From: an uncultured Clostridia bacterium
Lineage (GTDB): Bacteria > Bacillota > Clostridia > UMGS1883
NCBI GenBank assembly: GCA_934454525.1
Contig: CAKSFM010000011.1
Location: 1 to 64,000, forward strand
Length of the DNA stretch: 64,000 nucleotides
Reading direction: 5' to 3'
Both the position numbers and the translations under genes were made by a program. A model generated the notes under the pieces. That model was not told the origin of the DNA, made no database searches, and saw only the letters and a list, made by a program, of their open reading frames with translations. Positions 43,688-51,959 of this stretch are shown in pieces (the stretch's first letter is position 1; each line of letters starts with the position of its first letter).

Positions 43688-43733
43688 TGCGCCCGGAGAA
43701 CACGGTATAAATAATAACATTTCGGAGGAAATT

Positions 43734-44570
43734 ATGAAAAAGTTTTTTAAACTTGTTTTTGATGTAATTTCAGGGATTTTCCGCGATAATATCGGAGAAT
43801 ATTCGGCGCAGGCGGCATTTTTTATGACAATATCTTTCATTCCGCTTATCATGCTGATGATAAGTATAATAAGATTCCTGCCGATTACGGAAAACGAACT
43901 TGTCACTCAGGCGGTTGCCGTTTTTCCGGACGGTGCAAAAGAATTTGTTGCGCTTTTTCTTCGTGAAGCTTACGGAAAGAGCGATGCGGCAGTAATCTCC
44001 ATCACTGCGGTTTCAACGCTTTGGGCAGCGTCAATCGGAGTTTTTTCGATTAATAAGGGATTAAACAGAATATATTGTGCGGATGAAACGAGGAATTACC
44101 TTTTCGTGCGCGTTGCCAGCATGGTTTACACGCTTTTTTTACTTGTGCTGATTGCACTTTGCCTTGCCGTTTTCGTGTTCGGAGAAACTATCACCAAATC
44201 CATTGAAACGCACATTCCGAAAATATTCAAGGCGGCGCTCGTTGTGCTCGGCTTGCGCAGATTCATCGGCATTGCAGTGCTCGGGGCATTCTTTCTGCTG
44301 CTTTACACGTTTGTTCCGAACAGGAAAACGCGCATTATTTATGAAATCCCGGGGGCGCTTCTCTCAGCTGCCGGATGGATGATTTTTTCCTCGATTTTTT
44401 CCTATTATTATGAAAATATATCAAACTATTCTTATCTTTACGGAAGTCTTTCCACAGTTGTTTTCTTTATGCTTTGGCTTTTTTTCTGTATGTATATCCT
44501 TTTTATCGGCGCTGAACTTAACAAATGCATTGAGGACAGAACCGAACACAGGCACTTATTTGGCAGCTGA
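43734..44570 (+). CDS. YihY/BrkB-family membrane protein
   Basis: A 278-residue protein with about six membrane segments and family motifs: YSAQAAFFMTISFIPLIMLM, a conserved WAASIGVFSINKGLNRIY, LFVRVASMVYTLFLLVLI, and the C-terminal YGSLSTVVFFMLWLFFCMY followed by ILFIGAELN. The earlier name ribonuclease BN for YihY was an error; function is unsettled. GGAGG precedes the ATG at 43734; the frame is open further upstream without homology. Confidence 0.88.
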   Translation: MKKFFKLVFDVISGIFRDNIGEYSAQAAFFMTISFIPLIMLMISIIRFLPITENELVTQAVAVFPDGAKEFVALFLREAYGKSDAAVISITAVSTLWAASIGVFSINKGLNRIYCADETRNYLFVRVASMVYTLFLLVLIALCLAVFVFGETITKSIETHIPKIFKAALVVLGLRRFIGIAVLGAFFLLLYTFVPNRKTRIIYEIPGALLSAAGWMIFSSIFSYYYENISNYSYLYGSLSTVVFFMLWLFFCMYILFIGAELNKCIEDRTEHRHLFGS

Positions 44571-44604
44571 TGCAAAATTTTCCGCTGTCAGCTCAAAAAA
44601 GCTC

Positions 44605-44642
44605 AAAAAAGTCGGTTTTGCTGTTGCAAATCCGACTTTTTT
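44605..44642 (+). terminator. Terminator after the BrkB-like gene
   Basis: AAAAAAGTCGG and CCGACTTTTTT with an extended inner stem TTTGC/GCAAA (one mismatch). The guaB promoter's -35 box lies inside its right half. Confidence 0.85.
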
Positions 44643-44652
44643 ATTGTATAAT
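44624..44652 (+). promoter_or_regulatory. Sigma-A promoter for guaB
   Basis: TTGCAA (44624-44629), 17 bases, TATAAT (44647-44652). It is embedded in the preceding terminator, 38 bases before the ATG. No purine riboswitch fits in the short leader. Confidence 0.82.
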
Positions 44653-44689
44653 GAGATAATATCAAAAAATGTATGGGGGAGATCATTTT

Positions 44690-46189
44690 ATGGCACATTA
44701 TTTCAGTGAACCGTCACACACCTTCAGCGAGTATCTGCTCGTTCCCGGATATACGGGTAAGGACTGCATCCCGGCAAACGTCAGTCTGAAAACTCCGCTG
44801 GTTAAATTCAAAAAAGGTGAAGAGCCGAAAATCAGCCTTAACATTCCGCTCGTTTCTGCGATAATGCAGTCTGTGTCGAACGACACGATGGCAATTGCTC
44901 TGGCAAAAGAGGGCGGCATTTCGTTCATTTACGGTTCTCAGTCAATTGAGGACGAGGCGGCAATGGTTGCAAAGGTAAAAAACTATAAAGCCGGTTTTGT
45001 TGTGAGTGACAGTAACCTTAAACCCGATGCAACGCTCGGTGACGTGCTTGATCTGTTCGACAGAACGGGACACAACACCATGGCTGTGACCGCGGACGGC
45101 ACGGCGAACGGAAAGCTGGTCGGCGTTGTCACAAGCCGCGACTACCGCGTGAGCAGAATGTCGCCCGATATGTCGGTTTCGGAATTTATGACTCCCTTTG
45201 AAAAGCTTGTATGCGCACCCGACAGCACAACGCTTAAGGAAGCAAACGATATTATCTGGGAAAACAAGCTTAACTCGCTTCCGATTATTGATATAAACGG
45301 AAATTTGAAGTACTTCGTATTCCGCAAGGATTATTCATCTCACAAAAACAATCCGCTTGAAGTTCTTGACGACCAAAAGCGCTATATTGTCGGCGCAGGT
45401 ATAAACACGCTTGATTATGAAAAGCGTGTTCCGGCGCTTGTTGAAGCCGGCGCGGATGTTCTGTGCATCGACTCATCCGAGGGTTACACTGCATGGCAGG
45501 CGCAGACAATTGATTTTATCCGCAGCAAATACGGTGACAGCGTTAAAGTCGGCGCAGGAAACGTTGTTGACCGCGAGGGATTTCTGTTTCTTGCAAAAGC
45601 AGGCGCAGACTTTGTCAAAATCGGCATCGGCGGCGGCTCTATATGCATAACGCGCGAACAAAAAGGCATCGGGCGCGGACAGGCTACCGCTGTTATCGAA
45701 GTTGCCGCAGCGCGTGACGAATATTTTGAGGAAACCGGGATTTATGTTCCGATTTGTTCGGACGGCGGCATTGTGCATGATTATCACATGACGCTTGCGC
45801 TTGCAATGGGCGCAGATTTCCTCATGCTCGGCAGATATTTTGCGCGTTTTGACGAGAGTCCGACAACCAAGCTCAACATCAACGGAACATATGTTAAGGA
45901 ATACTGGGGCGAAGGCTCAAACCGCGCGAGAAACTGGCAGCGATATGACCTCGGCGGAAAGGCAAAGCTTTCTTTCGAAGAGGGCGTTGATTCCTATGTT
46001 GTTTATGCCGGCAGCCTGCGCGACAATGTTGCAAAAAGCCTTTACAAGGTTTCTTCAACAATGTGCAACTGCGGTGTGCTGACAATTCCCGAGCTTCAGG
46101 AAAAGGCAAAAATCACGCTTGTTTCGGCAACGAGTATTGTTGAGGGCGGTTACCACGATGTTATGCTTAAAAGCAACAGAAAAGACTGA
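44690..46189 (+). CDS. guaB: IMP dehydrogenase
   Basis: A 499-residue enzyme oxidising IMP to XMP, the first step to GMP. N-terminal LVPGYTGKDCIPANVSLKT, two CBS domains (about 95-215), TIM-barrel motifs AGADVLCIDSSEGYT and VKVGAGNVVDREGFLFLAKA, and the catalytic-Cys loop GGGSICITREQKGIGRGQAT, which differs from the common GSGSICTTR form. The flap ends with YWGEGSNRARNWQRY in place of the usual GSxxAMxxGSxxRY. This marks the divergent IMPDH subgroup seen in some Clostridia. ATG at 44690 follows GGGGGAG. fhs follows at 19 bases. Confidence 0.9.
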   Translation: MAHYFSEPSHTFSEYLLVPGYTGKDCIPANVSLKTPLVKFKKGEEPKISLNIPLVSAIMQSVSNDTMAIALAKEGGISFIYGSQSIEDEAAMVAKVKNYKAGFVVSDSNLKPDATLGDVLDLFDRTGHNTMAVTADGTANGKLVGVVTSRDYRVSRMSPDMSVSEFMTPFEKLVCAPDSTTLKEANDIIWENKLNSLPIIDINGNLKYFVFRKDYSSHKNNPLEVLDDQKRYIVGAGINTLDYEKRVPALVEAGADVLCIDSSEGYTAWQAQTIDFIRSKYGDSVKVGAGNVVDREGFLFLAKAGADFVKIGIGGGSICITREQKGIGRGQATAVIEVAAARDEYFEETGIYVPICSDGGIVHDYHMTLALAMGADFLMLGRYFARFDESPTTKLNINGTYVKEYWGEGSNRARNWQRYDLGGKAKLSFEEGVDSYVVYAGSLRDNVAKSLYKVSSTMCNCGVLTIPELQEKAKITLVSATSIVEGGYHDVMLKSNRKD

Positions 46190-46208
46190 TTGACGGAGGG
46201 TTGTCGCA

Positions 46209-47879
46209 ATGCAGAAAAGCGATATTGAGATTGCTCATGAAGCAAAAATGCAGCATATAACAAAAATTGCAAAAGCCGCGGGTATTGATGAAAAATATCT
46301 CGAACAGTACGGAAATTATAAGGCGAAAATCGATTTATCACTGCTTTCCGAAAACAAAAAAACCGATGGAAAGCTTGTGCTGGTGACGGCGATCACCCCC
46401 ACTCCGGCAGGCGAAGGCAAAACAACCACAACAATCGGTCTTGCCGACGGACTGCGCAGAATAGGAAAAAATGCTGTTGCGGCGCTGCGTGAGCCGTCTC
46501 TCGGACCTGTGTTCGGAATAAAGGGCGGCGCTGCCGGCGGAGGATATGCCCAGGTTATCCCGATGGATGATATCAATCTTCATTTTACCGGAGATTTTCA
46601 TGCAATCGGCGCGGCAAACAATCTGCTCGCCGCAATGCTTGACAATCATATATATCAGGGCAATGCATTAAATATTGATCCGCGCAGGATAACATGGAAG
46701 CGCTGCGTTGATATGAATGACCGTCAGCTCCGCTTCATAACGGACGGACTCGGCGGCAGAGTGAACGGTGTTCCGCGAGAGGACGGTTATGACATAACGG
46801 TTGCATCCGAAATTATGGCGGTTTTGTGCCTGTCCGGCTCAATAACGGAGCTGAAAAAGCGTTTATCCGATATAATTGTCGGCTATACTTATGATGAAAA
46901 ACCCGTAACGGCAGAAATGCTTAAGGCACAGGGCGCGATGGCAGCGCTCCTTAAGGACGCGCTGAAACCGAATCTTGTTCAGACTCTTGAGGGAACTCCG
47001 GCGCTTGTTCACGGCGGACCTTTTGCAAATATTGCCCACGGCTGCAACAGCATAACGGCAACAAAAATGGCAATGAAGCTTGGTGATTACGCCGTAACGG
47101 AAGCAGGTTTCGGCGCAGATCTCGGTGCGGAGAAGTTTCTTGATATAAAGTGCCGCATCGGAGATTTAAAGCCATCGGCAGTGGTGCTTGTTGCAACGGT
47201 GCGCGCTCTGAAAATGCACGGCGGCGTTGCAAAAACCGATCTGAACGAGGAAAATGTGCAGGCTTGCAAGCGCGGAATCCCGAATCTTATGCGCCATATT
47301 TCAAACATTAAAAATGTTTATAAGCTGCCTGTAACGGTTGCAATAAACAAATTTCCGACAGATACCGATGCTGAAATCGGCGTTATTGTAGATGAATGCC
47401 GCAAGGTCGGCGTGAGCGTTATTTTGTCCGATGCCTGGGCAAAAGGCGGCAGCGGAGCTGAGGAGCTTGCCCGTGAAGTGGTGCGTCTTTGTGAGAAAGA
47501 AAATGATTTTTCATTCTGTTATGAATCGGAGATGGGCATAAAAGACAAAATTGATGCGGTTGTCCGCAGAATATACGGCGGCAGCGGCGTTATATATACA
47601 AAAAAGGCTGAGCGTGAAATTGCCAAACTGACAGAGCTTGGCTTCAGCGATTTCCCCGTATGCATCGCCAAAACGCAGTACAGCTTTTCGGATGACGCAC
47701 AAAGGCTTGGCGCCCCGGACGGATTTGAGATAACGGTGCGGAATGTCCGCGTTTCGGCAGGCGCGGGATTTATCGTTGTGCTGACCGGCGATATAATGAC
47801 AATGCCGGGACTGCCGCGCGTTCCCGCGGCGGAAAAAATTGATGTTGACGAAAACGGAGTAATCTCCGGATTATTTTAA
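46209..47879 (+). CDS. fhs: Formate--tetrahydrofolate ligase
   Basis: A 556-residue enzyme making 10-formyl-THF from formate, THF and ATP. ATP loop TPTPAGEGKTTTTIGLADGL (about residues 59-78), EPSLGPVFGIKGGAAGGGYAQ without gaps, HFTGDFHAIGAANNLLAA, and ADLGAEKFLDIKCR. In acetogens it is part of the Wood-Ljungdahl methyl branch; in other anaerobes it supplies purine and formyl-Met synthesis. No other Wood-Ljungdahl gene is in the window, so the purine role beside guaB is more likely. GGAGG site; the metal-GTPase genes follow after 22 bases. Confidence 0.97.
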   Translation: MQKSDIEIAHEAKMQHITKIAKAAGIDEKYLEQYGNYKAKIDLSLLSENKKTDGKLVLVTAITPTPAGEGKTTTTIGLADGLRRIGKNAVAALREPSLGPVFGIKGGAAGGGYAQVIPMDDINLHFTGDFHAIGAANNLLAAMLDNHIYQGNALNIDPRRITWKRCVDMNDRQLRFITDGLGGRVNGVPREDGYDITVASEIMAVLCLSGSITELKKRLSDIIVGYTYDEKPVTAEMLKAQGAMAALLKDALKPNLVQTLEGTPALVHGGPFANIAHGCNSITATKMAMKLGDYAVTEAGFGADLGAEKFLDIKCRIGDLKPSAVVLVATVRALKMHGGVAKTDLNEENVQACKRGIPNLMRHISNIKNVYKLPVTVAINKFPTDTDAEIGVIVDECRKVGVSVILSDAWAKGGSGAEELAREVVRLCEKENDFSFCYESEMGIKDKIDAVVRRIYGGSGVIYTKKAEREIAKLTELGFSDFPVCIAKTQYSFSDDAQRLGAPDGFEITVRNVRVSAGAGFIVVLTGDIMTMPGLPRVPAAEKIDVDENGVISGLF

Positions 47880-47901
47880 AAATTCTAAGGAAGTGTTCGG
47901 T

Positions 47902-49005
47902 ATGACAAAAATCGATATTTTTTCAGGCTTTCTGGGCGCAGGCAAGACCACGCTTATCAAAAAGCTTATCAAGGAGGCTTTCACCGGCGAAAAGCTTGTG
48001 CTTATCGAAAATGAATTCGGCGAAATAGGCATTGACGGCGGATTTATGCAGGATGCGGGAATTGAGGTAACAGAGATGAATTCCGGCTGCATTTGCTGCA
48101 GCCTTGTGGGTGATTTTTCCGCGGCGCTCAAAAAAGTGCTTGACGAATTTAAACCAGACAGAATTCTGATTGAACCCTCAGGCGTAGGCAAGCTCAGCGA
48201 TGTTATAAAAGCTGCCGGCGGCGTACATTCGGACAGCGCAAAGCTCAACAGTTTCAGCACCGTTGCCGATGCGCACAAGTGCAAAATGTATATGAAAAAC
48301 TTCGGTGAATTTTATAATGACCAAATTGCAAATGCGTCATGCATATTCTTAAGCCGCACAGAGGGAATGAGCCGCGAAAAGATTGACGAGTGCGTTTCGC
48401 TTTTGCGTGAGCATAACAAAACGGCGCAGATTGTTACAACTCCATGGACAGAACTTGACGGCAAGGTTATGCTTGAAGCGATGGAAAACACAAATTCGCT
48501 TGAGGACGAGCTTAAACGCCTTGCGGAGGAAGCTGACATCTGCCCCGAATGCGGTCATCATCACGAACACGGGGAGCACCATCACCACGACCATGACGAA
48601 CATTGCTGTCATGATCATCATGACCATGAGCATGAGCATGAACACGAACACGAACACGAGCATGAACACGAACATGAACACGAGCATTGCTGCCACGATC
48701 ATCATCATGCCGATGATGTGTTCACAAGCTGGGGTGTTGAAACGGCGCATGTCTTTACAAAAGCAGAGCTTGAGGAAGCGCTCGGAAGATTTGCCGCAGG
48801 CAGTGATTACGGCACGGTTCTCCGCGCAAAGGGCATTGTAAACGGCGGCAGCGAGGGTTGGCTTCACTTTGATTACGTTCCGGGCGAGAGTGACATCCGC
48901 AGCGGCAGTGCAGCGGTTATCGGCAGGATATGCGTAATCGGTTCGTCACTTGATAAAGACAAGATAGCGCAGCTGTTCGGCGTCGGAGGTGCTGAAAATG
49001 AATGA
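47902..49005 (+). CDS. COG0523 (CobW/ZagA-type) metal GTPase with His-rich insert
   Basis: A 367-residue G3E GTPase. P-loop FSGFLGAGKTTLIKKL (residues 8-23), NEFGEIGIDG, the metal-binding GCICCS (CxCC, about 66-71), and PSGVGKLSDV. After residue 215 comes a long His-rich stretch of HEHEHE repeats plus CxxCxHHH-like ends (to about 272), then the C-terminal domain (WGVETAHVFTKAELEEAL, GWLHFDYVPG). Such proteins deliver Zn, Co or other metals to enzymes. AAGGAA ribosome site; the neighbours are fhs and a second, unusual COG0523-like gene. Zinc is the likely metal, inferred from the His/Cys set. Confidence 0.88.
   Translation: MTKIDIFSGFLGAGKTTLIKKLIKEAFTGEKLVLIENEFGEIGIDGGFMQDAGIEVTEMNSGCICCSLVGDFSAALKKVLDEFKPDRILIEPSGVGKLSDVIKAAGGVHSDSAKLNSFSTVADAHKCKMYMKNFGEFYNDQIANASCIFLSRTEGMSREKIDECVSLLREHNKTAQIVTTPWTELDGKVMLEAMENTNSLEDELKRLAEEADICPECGHHHEHGEHHHHDHDEHCCHDHHDHEHEHEHEHEHEHEHEHEHEHCCHDHHHADDVFTSWGVETAHVFTKAELEEALGRFAAGSDYGTVLRAKGIVNGGSEGWLHFDYVPGESDIRSGSAAVIGRICVIGSSLDKDKIAQLFGVGGAENE
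48619..48687 (+). repeat. Hexanucleotide tandem repeat in the metal GTPase gene
   Basis: Eleven and a half in-frame units of CAYGAR (CATGAG, CATGAA, CACGAA, CACGAG; first unit CATGAC) encode alternating His and Glu, or Asp in the first unit. Units differ only at third positions, so slipped-strand length changes would add or remove His-Glu pairs without breaking the frame. Confidence 0.9.
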
Positions 49006-49942
49006 TATTCCCGTTTACCTTTTCTTAGGCTTTCTTGAATCGGGAAAAACGAAGTTCATCCAGGAAACGCTTTGCGACAAACGCTTTAATGACGGTGAAA
49101 AAGCTCTCCTTGTTGTATGCGAGGAGGGCGAAGAAGAATATGACCCGTCAATGTTTTCGGGCAGCAATGTTTCAATCGAAATCATTGAAAATGAAAGTGA
49201 TTTAACAGGTGCGCACCTGATGGAAATGCAGAAAAAATCCGGTGCGGAGCGCGTTCTGTTTGAATACAACGGAATGTGGCAGATAAGCACACTTTTTAAT
49301 AATATGCCGAGCGGCTGGACAGTCGTTCAGTGTATGCTATTTGCCGACGCAGCAACGTTTATTCCCTTTAACGCAAATATGCGCTCACTTGTTGTTGACA
49401 AGCTTCAGCCTTGCGAGCTTGTTGTTTTCAATCGTATGAACGACAGTATCGATAAACAGGAGCTTCACAAAATTGTGCGCGGAGTAAGCCGCCGTGCCGA
49501 CATTGCATACGAATATCCCGATGGGCGCGTTGAATACGATGATATTGTCGATCCGCTGCCGTTCGATATTAATGCGCCCGTCATTAAAATCGAGGACGCA
49601 GACTATGCGCTTTGGTATCGCGATATGATTGAAGAACCCGAAAAATATGACGGCAAAACCGTTAAATTCAAAGGAATTGCGGCATATGACAAACGGATGC
49701 CGAAAAACATTTTTGCAGCAGGGCGCCATGTGATGACATGCTGCATTGAAGATGTTGAATACCGTCCGCTCATATGCATATGCAACGATAACCACAGCAT
49801 TAAAAGCCGCGACTGGCTTATGATTACGGGTACAATAAAAAATGAGTACAGTAAATTTTACCGTTCGAAAGGACCTGTTGTCCATGTGGAGGAAATTGCA
49901 GTAACATCGAAGCCTGAGCAGGAAATCGCAACATTTTATTAA
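48998..49942 (+). CDS. CobW-like P-loop protein fused to a DUF1980-like C-domain
   Basis: A 314-residue protein. The N-terminal half has a COG0523-like P-loop YLFLGFLESGKTKFIQETL and a later LVVFNRMNDSIDKQ (NKxD-like position), but no CxCC metal motif. The C-terminal third (from about 210) reads KYDGKTVKFKGIAAYDKRMP, RHVMTCCIEDVEYRPLICIC and LMITGTIKNEY, which resembles the DUF1980/TIGR03943 domain found in proteins that work with metal permeases of the TIGR03943/DUF318 systems. Start overlaps the previous gene by eight bases, with GGAGG in its end. I infer a partner protein in metal trafficking. Confidence 0.7.
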   Translation: MNDIPVYLFLGFLESGKTKFIQETLCDKRFNDGEKALLVVCEEGEEEYDPSMFSGSNVSIEIIENESDLTGAHLMEMQKKSGAERVLFEYNGMWQISTLFNNMPSGWTVVQCMLFADAATFIPFNANMRSLVVDKLQPCELVVFNRMNDSIDKQELHKIVRGVSRRADIAYEYPDGRVEYDDIVDPLPFDINAPVIKIEDADYALWYRDMIEEPEKYDGKTVKFKGIAAYDKRMPKNIFAAGRHVMTCCIEDVEYRPLICICNDNHSIKSRDWLMITGTIKNEYSKFYRSKGPVVHVEEIAVTSKPEQEIATFY

Positions 49943-50011
49943 GGGACTGCAGCAAAAGCCACAACCGGATAAGGAAGCATTGGACGCATATGTTCGCATT
50001 TCTTTCGCCCA

Positions 50012-50059
50012 AAAAGAGGCTGCAGCAAAATGAGATTTCATTTTGCTGCAGCCTCTTTT
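50012..50059. terminator. Bidirectional terminator, metal GTPase / histidine kinase
   Basis: A perfect 22-bp stem (AAAAGAGGCTGCAGCAAAAT, then GA) with loop GATT, ending in TTTT. The bases CTGCAGCAAAA of its left arm also occur at 49947-49957, just after the upstream gene's stop. The spacer between them ends TTTCTTTCGCCC, as does the spacer before the terminator at 9465. Confidence 0.9.
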
Positions 50060-50060
50060 A

Positions 50061-51947
50061 CTATTTTACGGACGGGAATCTGACCTCTGCCTTGAACAAA
50101 TCACCGTCAACCGTAACGGTGAAGCTTCCGCCGCAGGCTTCCGTATAGCTTTTTGCGATTGCAAGACCCAGTCCGCTCCCCTCGGTTGAGCGCGACTTAT
50201 CGCCGCGGACAAAGCGCTCCGCTATTTCTTCGCCCGTAAATTCCATTTTATATGCCGAAATATTCTTCACAGCGGCGCACACACTGCCGCCCTTTTCCGT
50301 AACCTCAACATAAAGGCGCGTATTTCTCATTGAATATTTAACAGCATTCTGCAAAAGATTTTCGAACACGCGCGACATGCGCTCACCATCGCAGACGGCA
50401 TATGCCTCATCGGGCAAATCCGCACAAAGCTCCAGTCCCGAATTCTTCAGTTCCTCGTCAAGCTCTCCGATTGCCTGCCCGATAAGCAGTGCAAGGTTTA
50501 TCTTCGTGCAGTTAAAGTTTCCGTTTCCGCTCTGAACCTTTGAAATATCAAACAAATCCGCCGTCAGATTTTTAAGGCGCAGCGCCTTTTGCAGAATAAC
50601 CTCAGCATATTCGTTTGCCTTGTCGGGTTCAAGCTTCTCACGGCACAAAAGCTCCGCATAGCTTATAACAGATGTCAGCGGTGTTTTAAGGTCGTGCGAA
50701 ACATTCGTTATCAGCTCGGATTTCATGCGCTCCGAACGGATTCGTTCCTCCACTGCCGCGCCGATTCCGCTGCCGATTGTGTTGACGGCTTCCGCTGCCG
50801 GTTCGAACACTCCGCGCACTTTCTCTATTTTATAGTCCGTGTTCCCGTTTTTTATCTCCGCAATGCCTTTAAACACCTCGTCCAATCCTGAAAGCGCCTT
50901 GAAAACCACAACAACCATGGCAATCATCAGCATGAAATAAAAGACGGGCGGCGCATTATTGAACAGCAAAAGCACAAATGTGTATACAACTATTCCGCCT
51001 GCCGCAATGTAGGTTATTTTATCCCCCGTTTTGCGGCGTGCGTATGAAACCGCTTGCTTCAGCGACGCGATGCACCATTTCACAAATTTGGCTATAATGC
51101 TTCTTTCGCACAGCTTTCTGTTTTTGATATTCCGGAGAACCGGCAGCAGAAGTCCGCACGAAAGCACTGCGCCTGCCGAGCCTGACACAGCGGTATATTT
51201 CCATACAACGCTTGACGGATTTCCGCCGTAGTGCAGTCCTTCAAGCACTGAAATTGTTATCCCTGCAACAAAAAATATACTCACCGCGAACAATGCCGCC
51301 CATACCTCGGCGTATATTTTATCATACCTAAGCTCACAGCGGCTGCCGTCCGTTCTTCTGCCGCAAACGGCAATGCAATATATAACAAGAACAAGGAGTG
51401 CAATTCCGAGTGCGGCTGACAGATTTATAAGATTTGTGAACGCCCTCTTCCCTGCCTGCCATGCCCTTCTGCAGCTCTCATTTGTTTTATTGTCGAGATA
51501 AACATACAGCGTATAATCGCCTTCCGGCTCTTTGTCAAAGTAATAATCGTATATTTCTGACGGCTTTTGAATATCAAGGTCGCCTCCGCGCCGTTTCAGA
51601 TAAAACCCGCATTTCAAGGACGGAAATGCGTCTGCCGAGGTATAATTGCCGTCAGTGTATATCAGTTCCCCGGTCTGCGCATAGTAATGCACGGGTTTGC
51701 TTTTCATTATGTCGTTTACCGCTGCCGGATCGGCGCCGGCTGCCATTGCTTCCATAAGCTTCTTTGCCGCTTCGTGAAGCTCATAGTATATATCCGAAGA
51801 ATCGGTATATGCCTGCTCCATTTTATATGCGCCGTCATTGTAAATATCATAATTTCCAAGCGAAATTATCAGCGCTGTCAGGCAGACGGAAATCAGCAGA
51901 TATGCAAGCGCGCGCGTGAGATTGGAATAAAAGATTTTCTTAAACAT
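50061..51947 (-). CDS. Sensor histidine kinase
   Basis: A 628-residue membrane kinase. First membrane helix about residues 11-30, an outside domain (about 31-165, YTDSSDIYYELHEAAKKLM), several further helices (about 170-350), then a linker, the His-phosphorylation site ITNVSHDLKTPLTSVISYAE (His about 416), N box ENLLQNAVKYSM, and ATP-binding GDKSRSTEGSGLGLAIAKS. The multi-helix N-terminus is longer than in a two-helix sensor. Ribosome site GGAGGG; twelve bases after the response regulator. The closest general type is the VanS/PhoR class; the signal is unknown. Confidence 0.93.
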   Translation of the reverse strand: MFKKIFYSNLTRALAYLLISVCLTALIISLGNYDIYNDGAYKMEQAYTDSSDIYYELHEAAKKLMEAMAAGADPAAVNDIMKSKPVHYYAQTGELIYTDGNYTSADAFPSLKCGFYLKRRGGDLDIQKPSEIYDYYFDKEPEGDYTLYVYLDNKTNESCRRAWQAGKRAFTNLINLSAALGIALLVLVIYCIAVCGRRTDGSRCELRYDKIYAEVWAALFAVSIFFVAGITISVLEGLHYGGNPSSVVWKYTAVSGSAGAVLSCGLLLPVLRNIKNRKLCERSIIAKFVKWCIASLKQAVSYARRKTGDKITYIAAGGIVVYTFVLLLFNNAPPVFYFMLMIAMVVVVFKALSGLDEVFKGIAEIKNGNTDYKIEKVRGVFEPAAEAVNTIGSGIGAAVEERIRSERMKSELITNVSHDLKTPLTSVISYAELLCREKLEPDKANEYAEVILQKALRLKNLTADLFDISKVQSGNGNFNCTKINLALLIGQAIGELDEELKNSGLELCADLPDEAYAVCDGERMSRVFENLLQNAVKYSMRNTRLYVEVTEKGGSVCAAVKNISAYKMEFTGEEIAERFVRGDKSRSTEGSGLGLAIAKSYTEACGGSFTVTVDGDLFKAEVRFPSVK

Positions 51948-51959
51948 ATGTACGCCCTC

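Noticed and set aside
43611..43733. Upstream extension of the BrkB-like gene by 41 codons
   Set aside because: It overlaps the CNNM-like gene end and a hairpin, has no homology, and the ATG at 43734 has a strong GGAGG site.
46209..47879. Evidence for a Wood-Ljungdahl acetogenesis cluster
   Set aside because: Only fhs is present; no folD, fchA, metF, acsABCDE or related genes are in the window.
48556..48714. CRISPR-like short regular repeats
   Set aside because: The repeats are contiguous hexamers without spacers and code for His-Glu in frame.
48349..48867. Minus-strand open frame with Met/Phe/Val-rich low-complexity sequence opposite the metal GTPase gene
   Set aside because: It is the reverse complement of the CAYGAR hexamer repeat and of a clearly conserved GTPase. 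No ribosome site and no family.
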